From NCBI RefSeq assembly GCF_038446525.1, contig NZ_CP151792.1:2914001-2978000 (forward strand): a stretch of 64,000 nt of DNA. The letters run 5' to 3'. Below the pieces are notes generated by a model. It ran no database searches. It worked only from the letters and a program-made list of their open reading frames with translations, and had not been told where the DNA came from. This document shows positions 9,435 through 19,500 of this stretch, piece by piece. The DNA is from Methanolobus sp. ZRKC5. Its GTDB lineage: Archaea; Halobacteriota; Methanosarcinia; Methanosarcinales; Methanosarcinaceae. The first letter of the stretch is position 1; the number at the start of each line of letters is the position of its first letter. A program made the translations under genes and the position numbers.

Positions 9435-10541
9435 TTAATACCGTTTCCTGAAGAACACAAAGAACGCCATGAAGATGGAAATTGGTGTTAATATGTGGCC
9501 CAATGGTGCTGATGGCTCAGTTTCTTCTTCAAAGGGTTCAAGGGTAGCATCTTCCGGAAGGTAAAGTTCGGTTTCAGGGTGGAAGGCATACCATGCAAAC
9601 CAGAAATCTCGCTCCTTCACTATTTCCTCACCAGTATCCATGTTTGTGATGGTAACAATTCCGGCTTCATCTCTTTTGATCATGATATTCATGCCGGCAA
9701 CAGTATCTTCTATTTCACCCATTTCAATAAGATCATCTTCACGGTAAGCTTTGAAAATGGCATTCACCTCTACACCAAATATCACTGTTTTGGGGTGCAC
9801 ACTCCTGTCTATATCCTCAACCGGGAAGAATACGAAAGTGTTCTCGTAATAATTTCCATAGGGATCATTTCCATAGGGCCTGTCAAATCCTGTATCCTGG
9901 CTCAATACCTCTGAGTCCGGATGCACTGCTTTCCATCCCCTCCAGGGCACGGTATCTATGGAAATGGAAATGAGCTCCATCCCTGTAAGTTCTCCCACGA
10001 TGGCCTGTCCTCCTATTTGGGTCCAGTAGGAGTTTGTTTTCCTGTCATACATCACAAGATTTGAATTGTAGAGTTTTCCGGATGTGCCAAACTCTACTGT
10101 TTCCCCATTTATCGTACGTTTGTATGCTATCCCCGAACCACAAAGAGGACAGTAGCTTATGAGGATCGGCTCACCTTGAATATCTTCATTGACAATCTCA
10201 TGCCAGGTCATTATCTGTAGAGGATATACTCTCTTTGTGCCGTTATATATGAGTCCCAGAACCAGTTCATTATCAGCTATCCACTGGTCTGCTTCCTCAA
10301 CTGTGACAAATTTAGGATCATCTATGGATGGTATACCGTCCATTGGTGGTCCTCCTGAAACTATATCTTCGGGATCAACTATGTATCTTACACCCATTTC
10401 CGTGAGCATTATGCCCTGTTCTTTTTCCATCTCTGTAAGCTCAGGCAGCTTTTCTAAAAGATCTTCTTCCTGTGCAGACCCGCTTATAGCAAACATGCAG
10501 ACCACTAACAAAAAAACTGCAATTATACGTAGGATTCTCAT
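9435..10541 (-). CDS. DUF3179 domain protein, exported
   Basis: 368 residues with an N-terminal signal peptide (ILRIIAVFLLVVCMFAISGSA) and a C-terminal hydrophobic anchor (ILTPISIFMAFFVFFRKRY). The body is a DUF3179 domain, recognisable by ISYCPLCGSGIAY and FGTSGKLYNSNLVMYDR; the CPLC pair could bind metal or form a redox disulfide. Biochemical function is unknown for the family. Its ATG overlaps the stop of the CcdA-like gene by 4 bases, so it is the last gene of a translationally coupled operon of thioredoxin, CcdA and DUF3179, which suggests that its cysteines are kept reduced by those partners (inference). Confidence 0.85.
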   Translation of the reverse strand: MRILRIIAVFLLVVCMFAISGSAQEEDLLEKLPELTEMEKEQGIMLTEMGVRYIVDPEDIVSGGPPMDGIPSIDDPKFVTVEEADQWIADNELVLGLIYNGTKRVYPLQIMTWHEIVNEDIQGEPILISYCPLCGSGIAYKRTINGETVEFGTSGKLYNSNLVMYDRKTNSYWTQIGGQAIVGELTGMELISISIDTVPWRGWKAVHPDSEVLSQDTGFDRPYGNDPYGNYYENTFVFFPVEDIDRSVHPKTVIFGVEVNAIFKAYREDDLIEMGEIEDTVAGMNIMIKRDEAGIVTITNMDTGEEIVKERDFWFAWYAFHPETELYLPEDATLEPFEEETEPSAPLGHILTPISIFMAFFVFFRKRY

Positions 10542-11227
10542 ATTATTATCTCCTGTACCCTGAACACGAATATAAGATAATATAACGAAATTACCAACAT
10601 GAATAAACCTGCAAAAAGATTGATCTTCCTTTTATACTGAACAAGGAAACTTATAATCTTCATGCTTTTTGTCAGTGAAAGCAATGAGAAAACTATCAGA
10701 GGGAAACTTATCCCCAGTCCAAATGCAATGAAATTGAGCATATTCCCCACAAAGTCTATCGTTGTCAGGGTTTTGGCAAAAAGGGCAGCAATAAACCCGG
10801 GATTGCAGGGAACTACTACAGCCCCAAAGAAGAAGCCATAAAGAAAAGCAGTTATCAGAGGATTTCTTCCATCTGAAACGTTTTTCTGCGGAAAGAATTT
10901 GCCCAGATCATAATCCATTATCAGCAGTATGCTGAGAACAAAGAGTATTCCAAATGCTATAGGTGATACTATCCCCACAACCTTTGTCAGGGAAACCTGA
11001 AGTATTGTTGTGAAAATAAGTCCCAGCAAGGTCATAAAAACAATTACACCAGCACTGATGAGAATTCCAAAAAACACTGGAAGCTTTCTGTTCTCTTCAT
11101 TTCCTGACATCTGGTCGGAAAGATATGCAAGAAATGCAGGGTACAGTGGCAGTACGCAGATTGCTGTAAGCGGAGTTAGTAAACCCAGGAAAAAAGAAGT
11201 GAAAAGATTAGCAAAGAAGCTTATCAT
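10538..11227 (-). CDS. ccdA: CcdA/DsbD-type thiol-disulfide transmembrane protein
   Basis: 229 residues with about six membrane helices. Conserved features are the N-terminal TPLTAICVLPLYPAFLAYL segment, with one of the two redox cysteines, and VVPCNPGF in the fourth helix, with the other. CcdA moves electrons from cytoplasmic thioredoxin across the membrane to extracytoplasmic thioredoxin-like proteins. The gene follows the TlpA-like gene with no spacer and overlaps the DUF3179 start, fitting a three-gene export-side redox pathway. Confidence 0.85.
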   Translation of the reverse strand: MISFFANLFTSFFLGLLTPLTAICVLPLYPAFLAYLSDQMSGNEENRKLPVFFGILISAGVIVFMTLLGLIFTTILQVSLTKVVGIVSPIAFGILFVLSILLIMDYDLGKFFPQKNVSDGRNPLITAFLYGFFFGAVVVPCNPGFIAALFAKTLTTIDFVGNMLNFIAFGLGISFPLIVFSLLSLTKSMKIISFLVQYKRKINLFAGLFMLVISLYYLIFVFRVQEIII

Positions 11228-11228
11228 T

Positions 11229-11762
11229 TCAACACCCTTGGTCTAGCTCTTCCTGCAAGTCCTCCGGTGATTTCACACCTCTTGCCATGAGTCTTGCAGA
11301 CTGGTCCTCACATATCAGCACTACAGGAGCACTGGGAGCCACTACAACCTGTGGACCTAACTCATCTATCATGGAACGTGTCATTTCAGGCGGAGCAATG
11401 GCAAAGTACCAATCAAAACCATTATTTTCAAAATACTCCCTCACCTGCTCTTCATCTTCATTCGGATCGGTGTCTAGGGAAATATGTACCACATTATTAC
11501 TGGTATTACCCTCAGTTAACCGGAAAGTTTGAACCTCTTTTTGTTGCTTCAAACAGGTAGGACACCAGACAGCAAAACTCTCAAGCATCACAGGACTCCC
11601 TTTAAAATCACTGATCCTGAAAGTCTCACCAGTTGCTATATCCGTAAGTTCCGTGTCCCGCCAATCAACTAAGGTATCTTCTGTAGTCTGTTCAACGCAT
11701 CCCACAACCAATATTACTGAAATTATGAAAGAAAAAACAAAAATATTCTTTAAAATATGCAT
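11229..11762 (-). CDS. TlpA-like thioredoxin lipoprotein
   Basis: 177 residues. A lipoprotein signal ends in VVGC (Cys22), so the protein is probably lipid-anchored outside the membrane. A thioredoxin/redoxin fold follows: NFKG-type loop (ISDFKGSPVMLESF), active site WCPTC, and a cis-Pro region near VAPSAPV. It is first in the operon with the CcdA-like gene, which would keep its CPTC pair reduced; the likely client is the DUF3179 protein or c-type cytochrome thiols (inference). Confidence 0.85.
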   Translation of the reverse strand: MHILKNIFVFSFIISVILVVGCVEQTTEDTLVDWRDTELTDIATGETFRISDFKGSPVMLESFAVWCPTCLKQQKEVQTFRLTEGNTSNNVVHISLDTDPNEDEEQVREYFENNGFDWYFAIAPPEMTRSMIDELGPQVVVAPSAPVVLICEDQSARLMARGVKSPEDLQEELDQGC

Positions 11763-11983
11763 GTATGACCCCCATTAAATCTAGGATGCGATTTCAAATA
11801 AAGATTGTGTTGTCAAATTTTCAAAATGTTATTACTGCAATTTATACTCATCAACAAAAGCAATATTGGATTATTACTGAGCAAGTGGCATTTCCATAGC
11901 CTTGTTTATATAATACTGCATATATTAGTTAAGTGATACTATTTGCCTTATTGTTCAAAGTATAACATATCTAGTTGCAAAAA

Positions 11984-11990
11984 GAGGTGA
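11984..11990 (+). promoter_or_regulatory. Ribosome binding site fixing a TTG start
   Basis: GAGGTGA sits four bases before TTG 11995. No ATG lies near in frame and the signal segment follows at once, so this decides the start of the channel protein. Confidence 0.7.
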
Positions 11991-11994
11991 CGAA

Positions 11995-14130
11995 TTGCCC
12001 ACCCATAGTAATAATTATAAAAAATTAATATCAACAGTAGCATTGATAACATTGATCGTAAGCTTTTTTGCGGTCGTTGGTTTTGGACACAACCTTGTTT
12101 ATTCTACAGATAAGATGTTGGAAACATCAATCGATTCCGCCAGGCTTGAAGCACAGAGCTCCGCAGAACAGGTTTCATTAAACCTGATGGTTCTTTCAGA
12201 TGTATCCCAATCAATTGCTTCTGATCTGAGTTCCGGGGAATTGAAAGAAGAACAGGTAGAAGAAAGACTCTATGAAGCTATCGATTCCGAATCAGATATC
12301 TTTGGAGTGGGCGTAGCATACGAAAAAGATGCAGCCCTAATATATGGAAACGATTCACTATCAAAACATCCCTATGCTCCAACATATTCCAGAAAAAATG
12401 GTGAACCACAATTTATCCAATTAGCCTACGATTATACTGTTATACCCGATGAAACTGGTGAAGGTCAAAATACAGAATGGTATCATCGAGCTTTAGCCCA
12501 GGGTAGCGGATGGAATGAGCCATATTTTGAATTACAGAGTGACAAGTTCATTCTTGAATATTCAATTCCTTTTACATCTGAATATGCCGATCAGAAAAAA
12601 ATAGACCCTGCAGGAGTTGTCTATGCAAGTTATTCCCTTGAAGAATTGAGGAATACTATAAGTTCACTGGAACTGGGAAAAACAGGATACGGGTTTATAG
12701 TCTCAAAGGACGGAGATGTCATATCCCATCCCATAAAAAATTATGTCTGCAATAATATTGTCAATATTTCAAAAACTGATGATGTGTTCAGACAGATAAC
12801 CAGCGATATAGCCCCAGGCAGTATCAATACTGTTTATGAAGTTGAAAGTGGAAATAAGCTATGGGTATTCTATGAAGAGATTCCCTCAACAGATTGGGTC
12901 CTTGGTATCGTCCTAAAAGATGAAGAAGTCCTGTATCAAATGAATCAGGATCAATATTATCAGAAGATATATTTTTCATTGGCAATTACAGCATTTTTAG
13001 TATCCATTTTCATTCTGAGTTTTATAAGAAATCCAATCAGCACACGCTCCTTGTGGAAAATTGCGATAATATTCTCCATCCTATGTTTTATTGAGACAGG
13101 TTTCATTTGGAATCTTGCCCTGAACAACACGGTTTCTGAAAATATAGATGACATTATCATCTATGACAAAACCAGCCTTGACAGTTCTTTGGAGAAAATA
13201 TACCTCACCGAACTGGACAACATGGATGAGGATTACGCTGATTCAATAATCAAGATCCCAACTGGAATATTCATCCAATCTCTTGAATTCTCAACGGGAA
13301 GTAATGTGATAGTTACTGGTTATGTCTGGCAGAAGCATACAGAAGGTGTTAACGATGATTACGTTTCGGGAGTTATTTTTCCAGAGTCGGACCATACTGT
13401 AATCAATAAAACCTATGAAAAGGATGATGTTACAGGATGGCATTTCAGAACAACACTGCGTGAACAATTTGATTATATAACTTATCCTTTTGATATGGAA
13501 ACTGTCTGGATCAGATTATGGAGTGACAGTTTTGAAAGCAACGTAATCCTGGTTCCGGACTTGGAGTCATATGACCTGATAGTTCCGGAAGCAAAACCTG
13601 GCATTGAAAAGGACTTTGTCCTTGAGGGCTGGGAAGCTGAGAAAAGTTATTTTTCTTATAGGATTAACGAATATGATACAAATTTTGGAATCGACGGCTA
13701 CAAGCATCAGGGAAACCCAGATCTCTATTTCAATATAGAGCTGAAAAGGGATATTGTGATGCCGTTCATCACATACATGGTTCCTTTACTATTAATAGCG
13801 CTATTGATATTTATTGCCCTCTTCACAGAAGTGAAAGCAGATTCTGATCCCTCGGAGATACTAAAATACAGCGCTTCATTGATGCTAGTATTGATGGTAG
13901 CACATGTTTCTCTACGAGACAACCTTACAGCTTCCGGTATTATTTACCTTGAGTACTTCTATATCATCATGTATTTGGTGGTGCTGGGTGTTTCTTTAAA
14001 TGCTCTCCTATTTGCATCAGACAAACAAATACCTGTGATAGATTATAAGGACAATATCTTTGCAAAACTGATCTACTGGCCTGCCGTTATGACATTGGTC
14101 CTGTTAGTGACAATTAGAACATTTTGCTAA
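11995..14130 (+). CDS. dCache sensor fused to a pentameric ligand-gated ion channel
   Basis: 711 residues. An N-terminal helix (~10-32) leads to an extracellular double-Cache domain (~35-315) with typical WYHRAL and GYGFIVSKDGDVISHP motifs. Two helices follow (~322-342, ~350-375), then a ~200-residue beta-rich extracellular domain with the Pro-loop-type YPFD motif (Y497-D500) and WIRLW. Four C-terminal helices are arranged as M1 to M4: M1 ~585-608 with the PLLLIALL run, M2 ~618-640 containing MVAH (His637), then M3 and M4. The M2-M3 region resembles that of the bacterial channel GLIC (..LIAHIAF..NL..). The predicted role is a cation or anion channel gated by a small extracellular ligand, with Cache as an extra ligand sensor. 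No conserved operon partner adjoins. Confidence 0.78.
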   Translation: MPTHSNNYKKLISTVALITLIVSFFAVVGFGHNLVYSTDKMLETSIDSARLEAQSSAEQVSLNLMVLSDVSQSIASDLSSGELKEEQVEERLYEAIDSESDIFGVGVAYEKDAALIYGNDSLSKHPYAPTYSRKNGEPQFIQLAYDYTVIPDETGEGQNTEWYHRALAQGSGWNEPYFELQSDKFILEYSIPFTSEYADQKKIDPAGVVYASYSLEELRNTISSLELGKTGYGFIVSKDGDVISHPIKNYVCNNIVNISKTDDVFRQITSDIAPGSINTVYEVESGNKLWVFYEEIPSTDWVLGIVLKDEEVLYQMNQDQYYQKIYFSLAITAFLVSIFILSFIRNPISTRSLWKIAIIFSILCFIETGFIWNLALNNTVSENIDDIIIYDKTSLDSSLEKIYLTELDNMDEDYADSIIKIPTGIFIQSLEFSTGSNVIVTGYVWQKHTEGVNDDYVSGVIFPESDHTVINKTYEKDDVTGWHFRTTLREQFDYITYPFDMETVWIRLWSDSFESNVILVPDLESYDLIVPEAKPGIEKDFVLEGWEAEKSYFSYRINEYDTNFGIDGYKHQGNPDLYFNIELKRDIVMPFITYMVPLLLIALLIFIALFTEVKADSDPSEILKYSASLMLVLMVAHVSLRDNLTASGIIYLEYFYIIMYLVVLGVSLNALLFASDKQIPVIDYKDNIFAKLIYWPAVMTLVLLVTIRTFC

Positions 14131-14142
14131 GTCAACATGTGA

Positions 14143-14185
14143 GAACAGGACCAGTGTATAACCACTGCTCCTTTCTGTTTTTATT
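14143..14185. terminator. Hairpin terminator between convergent genes
   Basis: GGACCAGTG and CACTGCTCC form an interrupted stem around TATAAC, followed by TTTCTGTTTTTATT. It lies between the end of the channel gene and the end of the convergent kinase gene and may serve the plus strand. Confidence 0.5.
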
Positions 14186-14215
14186 CTAATAAAAAAAAAC
14201 TGTAACAGATTTACT

Positions 14216-15625
14216 TTAGTGATCGTATAAAGATATCAGACTTTGGTCCGGACAACGCAAAGGAATACTAAAACCAAAAATACTGTAGTTACCATACTCA
14301 CTTCTGACCCAAACTTTGCCTCCGTGAAGTTCAACTAATTCTTTTACAAGCGAAAGACCCAACCCAGTCCCCCTATATCCTTTGTTGGAAGAAAGGTCAA
14401 CTTGTGAAAATGGTTTGAATAATTTATCAATATCCTGTTCTTTTATTCCTATACCATTATCTTCAACTTCAAATTGCATCATATCTTCAACTATTACACA
14501 CCGTATAGTTATGTTTCCACCATCATTGACAAACTTAATCGCATTCCCCACAAGATTGTACAGTATTTGTTTCAATTTACCTGCATCAACTTCCAGCGTG
14601 GACACATCTGATCCTATATTGGTGTGGATAGATATATTTCTTGGATTAGTGGATGGTTTCATACTTTCAACTATATCACTAATAGTGGAAGTAACTAACA
14701 TGATGTCATATTGAAGATCCATTTTTCCGGCTTCTGCCTTTGATAGATCCAGTAAGTCATTGATAAGATCCAGCAGGTGATGGCCACTTTTAGATATGTT
14801 CTGAGCATACCGTCTTTGCGGTTCACTTAACTTTTCAGATTCATCATCTGTAAGAATATCAGAAAATCCTATAATAGAATTAAGAGGTGTTCGAATCTCG
14901 TGACTCATGCTTGCCAAGAATTTGCTCTTGGCGTTGTTTGAAGCCACAGCAAGTTCTTTTGCCACCTTGAGATCCCTGTCCATTCTTTTTCTTTCTGTCA
15001 GGTCAATCTCCATAGAAAATATATCCAGCTGATTCTCGGCTATCGGGACTGTAGAATAACTGGAAAATACAGGGATCTTGGTGCCATCTTTAGCCAGGAA
15101 AGTTGTTTCAAACGCATTGGTATAATTGTTTTCATTCTGTGTAGAAGCTATTATCTCTTCAAACTCATCTTTACTTTCAGCCGAAACTATTAATTCAGTC
15201 ATTTTTTTCCCAACGGCTTCCTTTTTAGAGTAACCATACATTTTTTCACTTGCAAGATTCCAATAATTTACTGTACTATCAGGAGCAAAACCCTGAACAG
15301 CAACATCAGGTACATTATCAATAAAATTCTGGAATTTCATTTCGTACAAGTTGAGTTTGGTTTCCTGATCCTGCACGGTTCTTGAAAGAGCTACTTGTCT
15401 GCTAAGAACCATATGTATTATATTTGCAGTCAGAAGGATCAGGATAAATGTGAGAGCCTTGATGAAGGTCACATCCCCCGGAACAAGACCGTTGGCAAGA
15501 ACATTCTCAAGCCAGTTAGCAATATAGAGCCAGGCACGATAAAGTACCAGAACAAATATCAAAAGAGTAGTGACTGTAACCGAGTACGGTCTTTTGAACC
15601 ATTCTTTGATCCGAAACGGATCCAT
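14216..15625 (-). CDS. Membrane-bound PAS histidine kinase
   Basis: 469 residues. Two N-terminal membrane helices (~15-37 and ~52-76) with only a short loop are followed by one PAS domain (~95-215, ending IDLTERKR), HisKA with His242 in [17 protein letters not shown], and HATPase (NLVGNAIKFV, DNGIGIK, GTGLGLSLVKEL). The start ATG at 15625 is preceded by GAGGGAT at good spacing. It is convergent with the channel gene. No response regulator is adjacent. Confidence 0.85.
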   Translation of the reverse strand: MDPFRIKEWFKRPYSVTVTTLLIFVLVLYRAWLYIANWLENVLANGLVPGDVTFIKALTFILILLTANIIHMVLSRQVALSRTVQDQETKLNLYEMKFQNFIDNVPDVAVQGFAPDSTVNYWNLASEKMYGYSKKEAVGKKMTELIVSAESKDEFEEIIASTQNENNYTNAFETTFLAKDGTKIPVFSSYSTVPIAENQLDIFSMEIDLTERKRMDRDLKVAKELAVASNNAKSKFLASMSHEIRTPLNSIIGFSDILTDDESEKLSEPQRRYAQNISKSGHHLLDLINDLLDLSKAEAGKMDLQYDIMLVTSTISDIVESMKPSTNPRNISIHTNIGSDVSTLEVDAGKLKQILYNLVGNAIKFVNDGGNITIRCVIVEDMMQFEVEDNGIGIKEQDIDKLFKPFSQVDLSSNKGYRGTGLGLSLVKELVELHGGKVWVRSEYGNYSIFGFSIPLRCPDQSLISLYDH

Positions 15626-15854
15626 ATCCCTCTGATCACTTTTAATATTGTGCCTCCTTTACCTGAAATCCAATATTTCTGAAACAGCAACAACTGACAT
15701 AAATATGCAGAATGGTTTATCGCCCCATAACTATATTAGATAAGAAAGTATTGTATAAAAAAAGTGCTATATATATATAGATATAAGTTCATGACTACAC
15801 TCCTCTAAGGACTAAAATCAGCACATTATCCCCCCAATAAAACGAGAAAACATC

Positions 15855-16436
15855 ATGCTTGATATAGATTCATTTTCTAGATACTTGAATATTTTCCTGT
15901 TCCTTGTACTAGTTAATTCACTCTTATCAAGATTTGCACTGATCAATTCCCCAATATCACCTGCACCGGGAGTTTCCAGCATGTATTTTGCTGTTGCATT
16001 CATGATAATATTTGCCCTATGGTATGGAATATGGGGTGCTTTTTCTGCATATCTTGGATGCATGATAGGAGCTGGTATCCTTGCAGATATGCCTTTTTCG
16101 GTGAATGTGATATGGTCACTTGCTGACCTGTGGCAGGTACTCATACCTCTGGCTGCTTTTGCATATTTCAAAGTGAACATCAGAATGCGAACAAAAAAAG
16201 ATATTGCTGTTTTTGTCATTTTTGCCTGCCTGCTAAACAATCTGGTTGGCGCTCTATGGGGCGCATTTATGCTGGCATTCAATGGCATTATCCAATGGAC
16301 AGAGTTTTTTGTGACATTTGAAGGATGGTTTATAGGTAATTTGGTAACTACCCTGATAATCGTACCTTTGTTACTCCGATTTGTAACCCCATATGTCCAA
16401 CAAACGAAGTCTTATGTACGCGGATACTGGATTTGA
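15855..16436 (+). CDS. Integral membrane protein, MASE1-like
   Basis: 193 residues with five or six hydrophobic helices and a glycine-rich middle (YGIWGAFSAYLGCMIGAG). It resembles the MASE1-type membrane sensor module or a small transporter subunit, but it lacks an attached output domain. It could act with the kinase encoded 129 bp downstream (inference). The first ATG is used; no clear ribosome binding site is visible. It cannot be assigned a function. Confidence 0.5.
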   Translation: MLDIDSFSRYLNIFLFLVLVNSLLSRFALINSPISPAPGVSSMYFAVAFMIIFALWYGIWGAFSAYLGCMIGAGILADMPFSVNVIWSLADLWQVLIPLAAFAYFKVNIRMRTKKDIAVFVIFACLLNNLVGALWGAFMLAFNGIIQWTEFFVTFEGWFIGNLVTTLIIVPLLLRFVTPYVQQTKSYVRGYWI

Positions 16437-16564
16437 ATTCCCATAATCCATATATTACTGCAAAATGCCTGCAATTTTAAACATTTCTAAGACATCATGC
16501 AGTCAACATATACTATAAATATTAGTACTATAATAATAAAAATATAAATTCAGCAGGACATACC

Positions 16565-19500
16565 ATGTCTTCAAAAAACAATAATCCTTATGCTTTTAAC
16601 CTTGAAACGGATTCAATGGACCTTTGGGAAGATGGTATCATTGTATTATCACCAGATGAAACCATTTCTTATACAAATAAAAGCTGGAAAGACTTTGTAC
16701 ACAATAATGATCTTAATTCCTTTAAACGCACTGATAAAGCTAATTATCTTCCATTTTTAGATGAAATTACAGCTGAAAGACCGGATAATGCAATTAATCC
16801 AGCAACAGGAATAAGAGATATCATTAATGGCAAAATGAATATATTCAAGCTCGAATATCCCCTCCAGGCTCCTGATGGAAAACACTGGTATTTGATAAAA
16901 GTTCAGCCACTTTCTATAAATTATCCCACTGCTGTCATTTTGCAACATATCGATATAAGTAAAAGAAAAAATGTAGAATTCGATCTGCTTGAATCTAAAA
17001 AACAGATTCGTAACGTCCTTAATAACACACAACTTGTCGAGATAATGCTAGACCCAAAGGGAAATATCATTTACTGCAATGATTTTTTACTTGAACTAAC
17101 CGGATGGGATAAAGAACATGTGTTTAACAAAAACTGGTTTGACATGTTCCTACCTTCAGAGATTGTCCCTGAGATCAAGGCAGTTTTTTCAAAGACCATC
17201 AAAGAAGGCAGTCTGCCTTCATATAACAAGAATGAAATTGTTACAAAAGACGGAATCGAAAGAGCAATTGTCTGGAACAATACTGTCATTAAGGACATAG
17301 AGGGCAAGATCAGAAGTATAGTTTGCATTGGTGAAGACATAACAGATCATCAACTTACAGAGAAGTCACTGCTTAATAGCAGAGGACAATTACGCACATT
17401 AGTAAATACAATTCCAGATCTGGTCTGGCTAAAAGATGTTAATGGTACTTACCTGAGATGTAATACTAAATTCGAGCGCTTCTTTGGCGCAAAGGAAGAA
17501 GAAATTGCCGGGAAGACGGACTATGACTTTGTGGACAAAGAACTGGCAGACCTTTTCACACAGAAAGACAAAGAAGCAATGCAAGCAGGTAAACCCTCCA
17601 TAAATGAAGAGGAAATCACTTATGCTGATGATGGGCACAAGGAATATCTTGAAACTATCAAATGTCCGATGTATAATTCGAATGGACAATTGATAGGAAT
17701 ACTGGGTGTTGGTAGGGATATAACTCAGCGCAAGTATGCAGATGAAGAATTGAAAAGAAGAGAATTGCAACTACAGACAGCACAGGAAATTGGGCGCTTT
17801 GGAAGTTGGGAGTTTGATTTCACTTCAGGGAAGATGGATATTTCAGAGGAAGCCGCCAAGATATATGGTCTGGTAAGTAAACATTGCACTATCAGAGAAA
17901 TACAAGAAATAGCTTTACCGGAATACCGACCGATCTTGGATAAAGCACTAAAAGCTCTACTGGAAAAAAAATTGCCATATGATGTACAGTTCAGGATTAA
18001 CAGGCAAAATGATGATGATATTCGGGATATACATTCAGTGGCAGAATTCTTCGCTGAACGAAATGTAGTTATTGGAACGATCCAGGATATTACCGAACGA
18101 AAACAAGCAGAGGAAAAACTGCGCGAAAACGATGCTCTTCTGAATGAAGTTGGCAGTATTGCAAAGGTTGGTGGTTGGGAGTTTTATGTACCATCCGGCG
18201 AGGGTACATGGACATCCGAAGTTGCAAGAATCCATGAAGTAGATCCCAATGATCCTACAAGTATTGATCTTGGGTTGAGCTTTTATCTTCCCGGCTCAAG
18301 AGAGCTTGTTGAAAAAGCTGTCCAGAATGCTGTGGAAAAGGCTGAACCATATGATCTTGAATTGGAATTAATCTCGGCGAAAGGAAAGCATAAATGGATT
18401 CGGACAATTGGTCATCCTATAATAAAAAATGATAAAGTTGTAAAAGTAGTTGGTTCATTTCAGGACATTACAGAACGTAAGCAGACTGAACTGAAAATGG
18501 CTGAAGAAGCCATTAGAAGACGTATCTTTATTGAGCAATCCAGCGATGGGATAGTTGTCCTTGACCAAAATTGCAAGGTTTACGAGGTGAACCAGAAATA
18601 TGCGGATATGCTTGGTTATTCACATGAGGAAGCTCTTCAGTTACACCTTTGGGATTGGGACACTCAATGGACACGTGACGACTTAATTGAAATGTTCAAT
18701 AATGTTGATAACACAGGTGACCATTTTGAAACGCTCCACCGTCGCAAGGACGGCACTTTCATTGATGTTGAAGTTAGTTCAAATGGAGCTATGTTTGGGG
18801 AGCAGAAACTGGTTTTTTGCGTGTGCAGAGATATTACCGAAAGAAAACATGCTGAAGATACACTACTACATGCTAAAATAATAGCTGAAGCAGCTAACAG
18901 AACAAAATCAGAATTCCTTGCTAATATGAGCCATGAACTACGTACACCACTTAATTCAATTTACGGTTTTTCACAATTATTGAACGAGAAAATTCCAGGT
19001 GAATTGAACGAGAAACAAAACAATTATGTATCCAATGTTCTCAAAAGCAGTAAACATCTAATAGAGCTTATTAACGATATTCTTGACCTTTCAAAGGTTG
19101 AAGCCGGGAAGATGGAACTTGAATGTGAATATTTTAAAATCGCAAACATACTAGATGAAATTGTGACATCCATGCAACCGATTGCAAGAAAGAAATACAT
19201 CACCATCAGAACTATAATTGAAATTGATGACATGGAAATATATGCTGATAAGAAGAAAATAAAAGATGTTATGTACAATCTACTGTCCAATGCTGTCAAA
19301 TTTACATCGGAAAATGGAAAAATCCATGTCAATGCAAGTTGTCACGATGATAAATTACAGATTTTCGTTGCAGATGATGGCATTGGTATTTCAAAAGATG
19401 AAATACAAGAAATATTCAAACCCTTTAAACAGGTTGATAGCTTCTTAACTCGCGAATTCGAAGGAACTGGCCTGGGTCTTGCAATTACAAAGAAATATGT

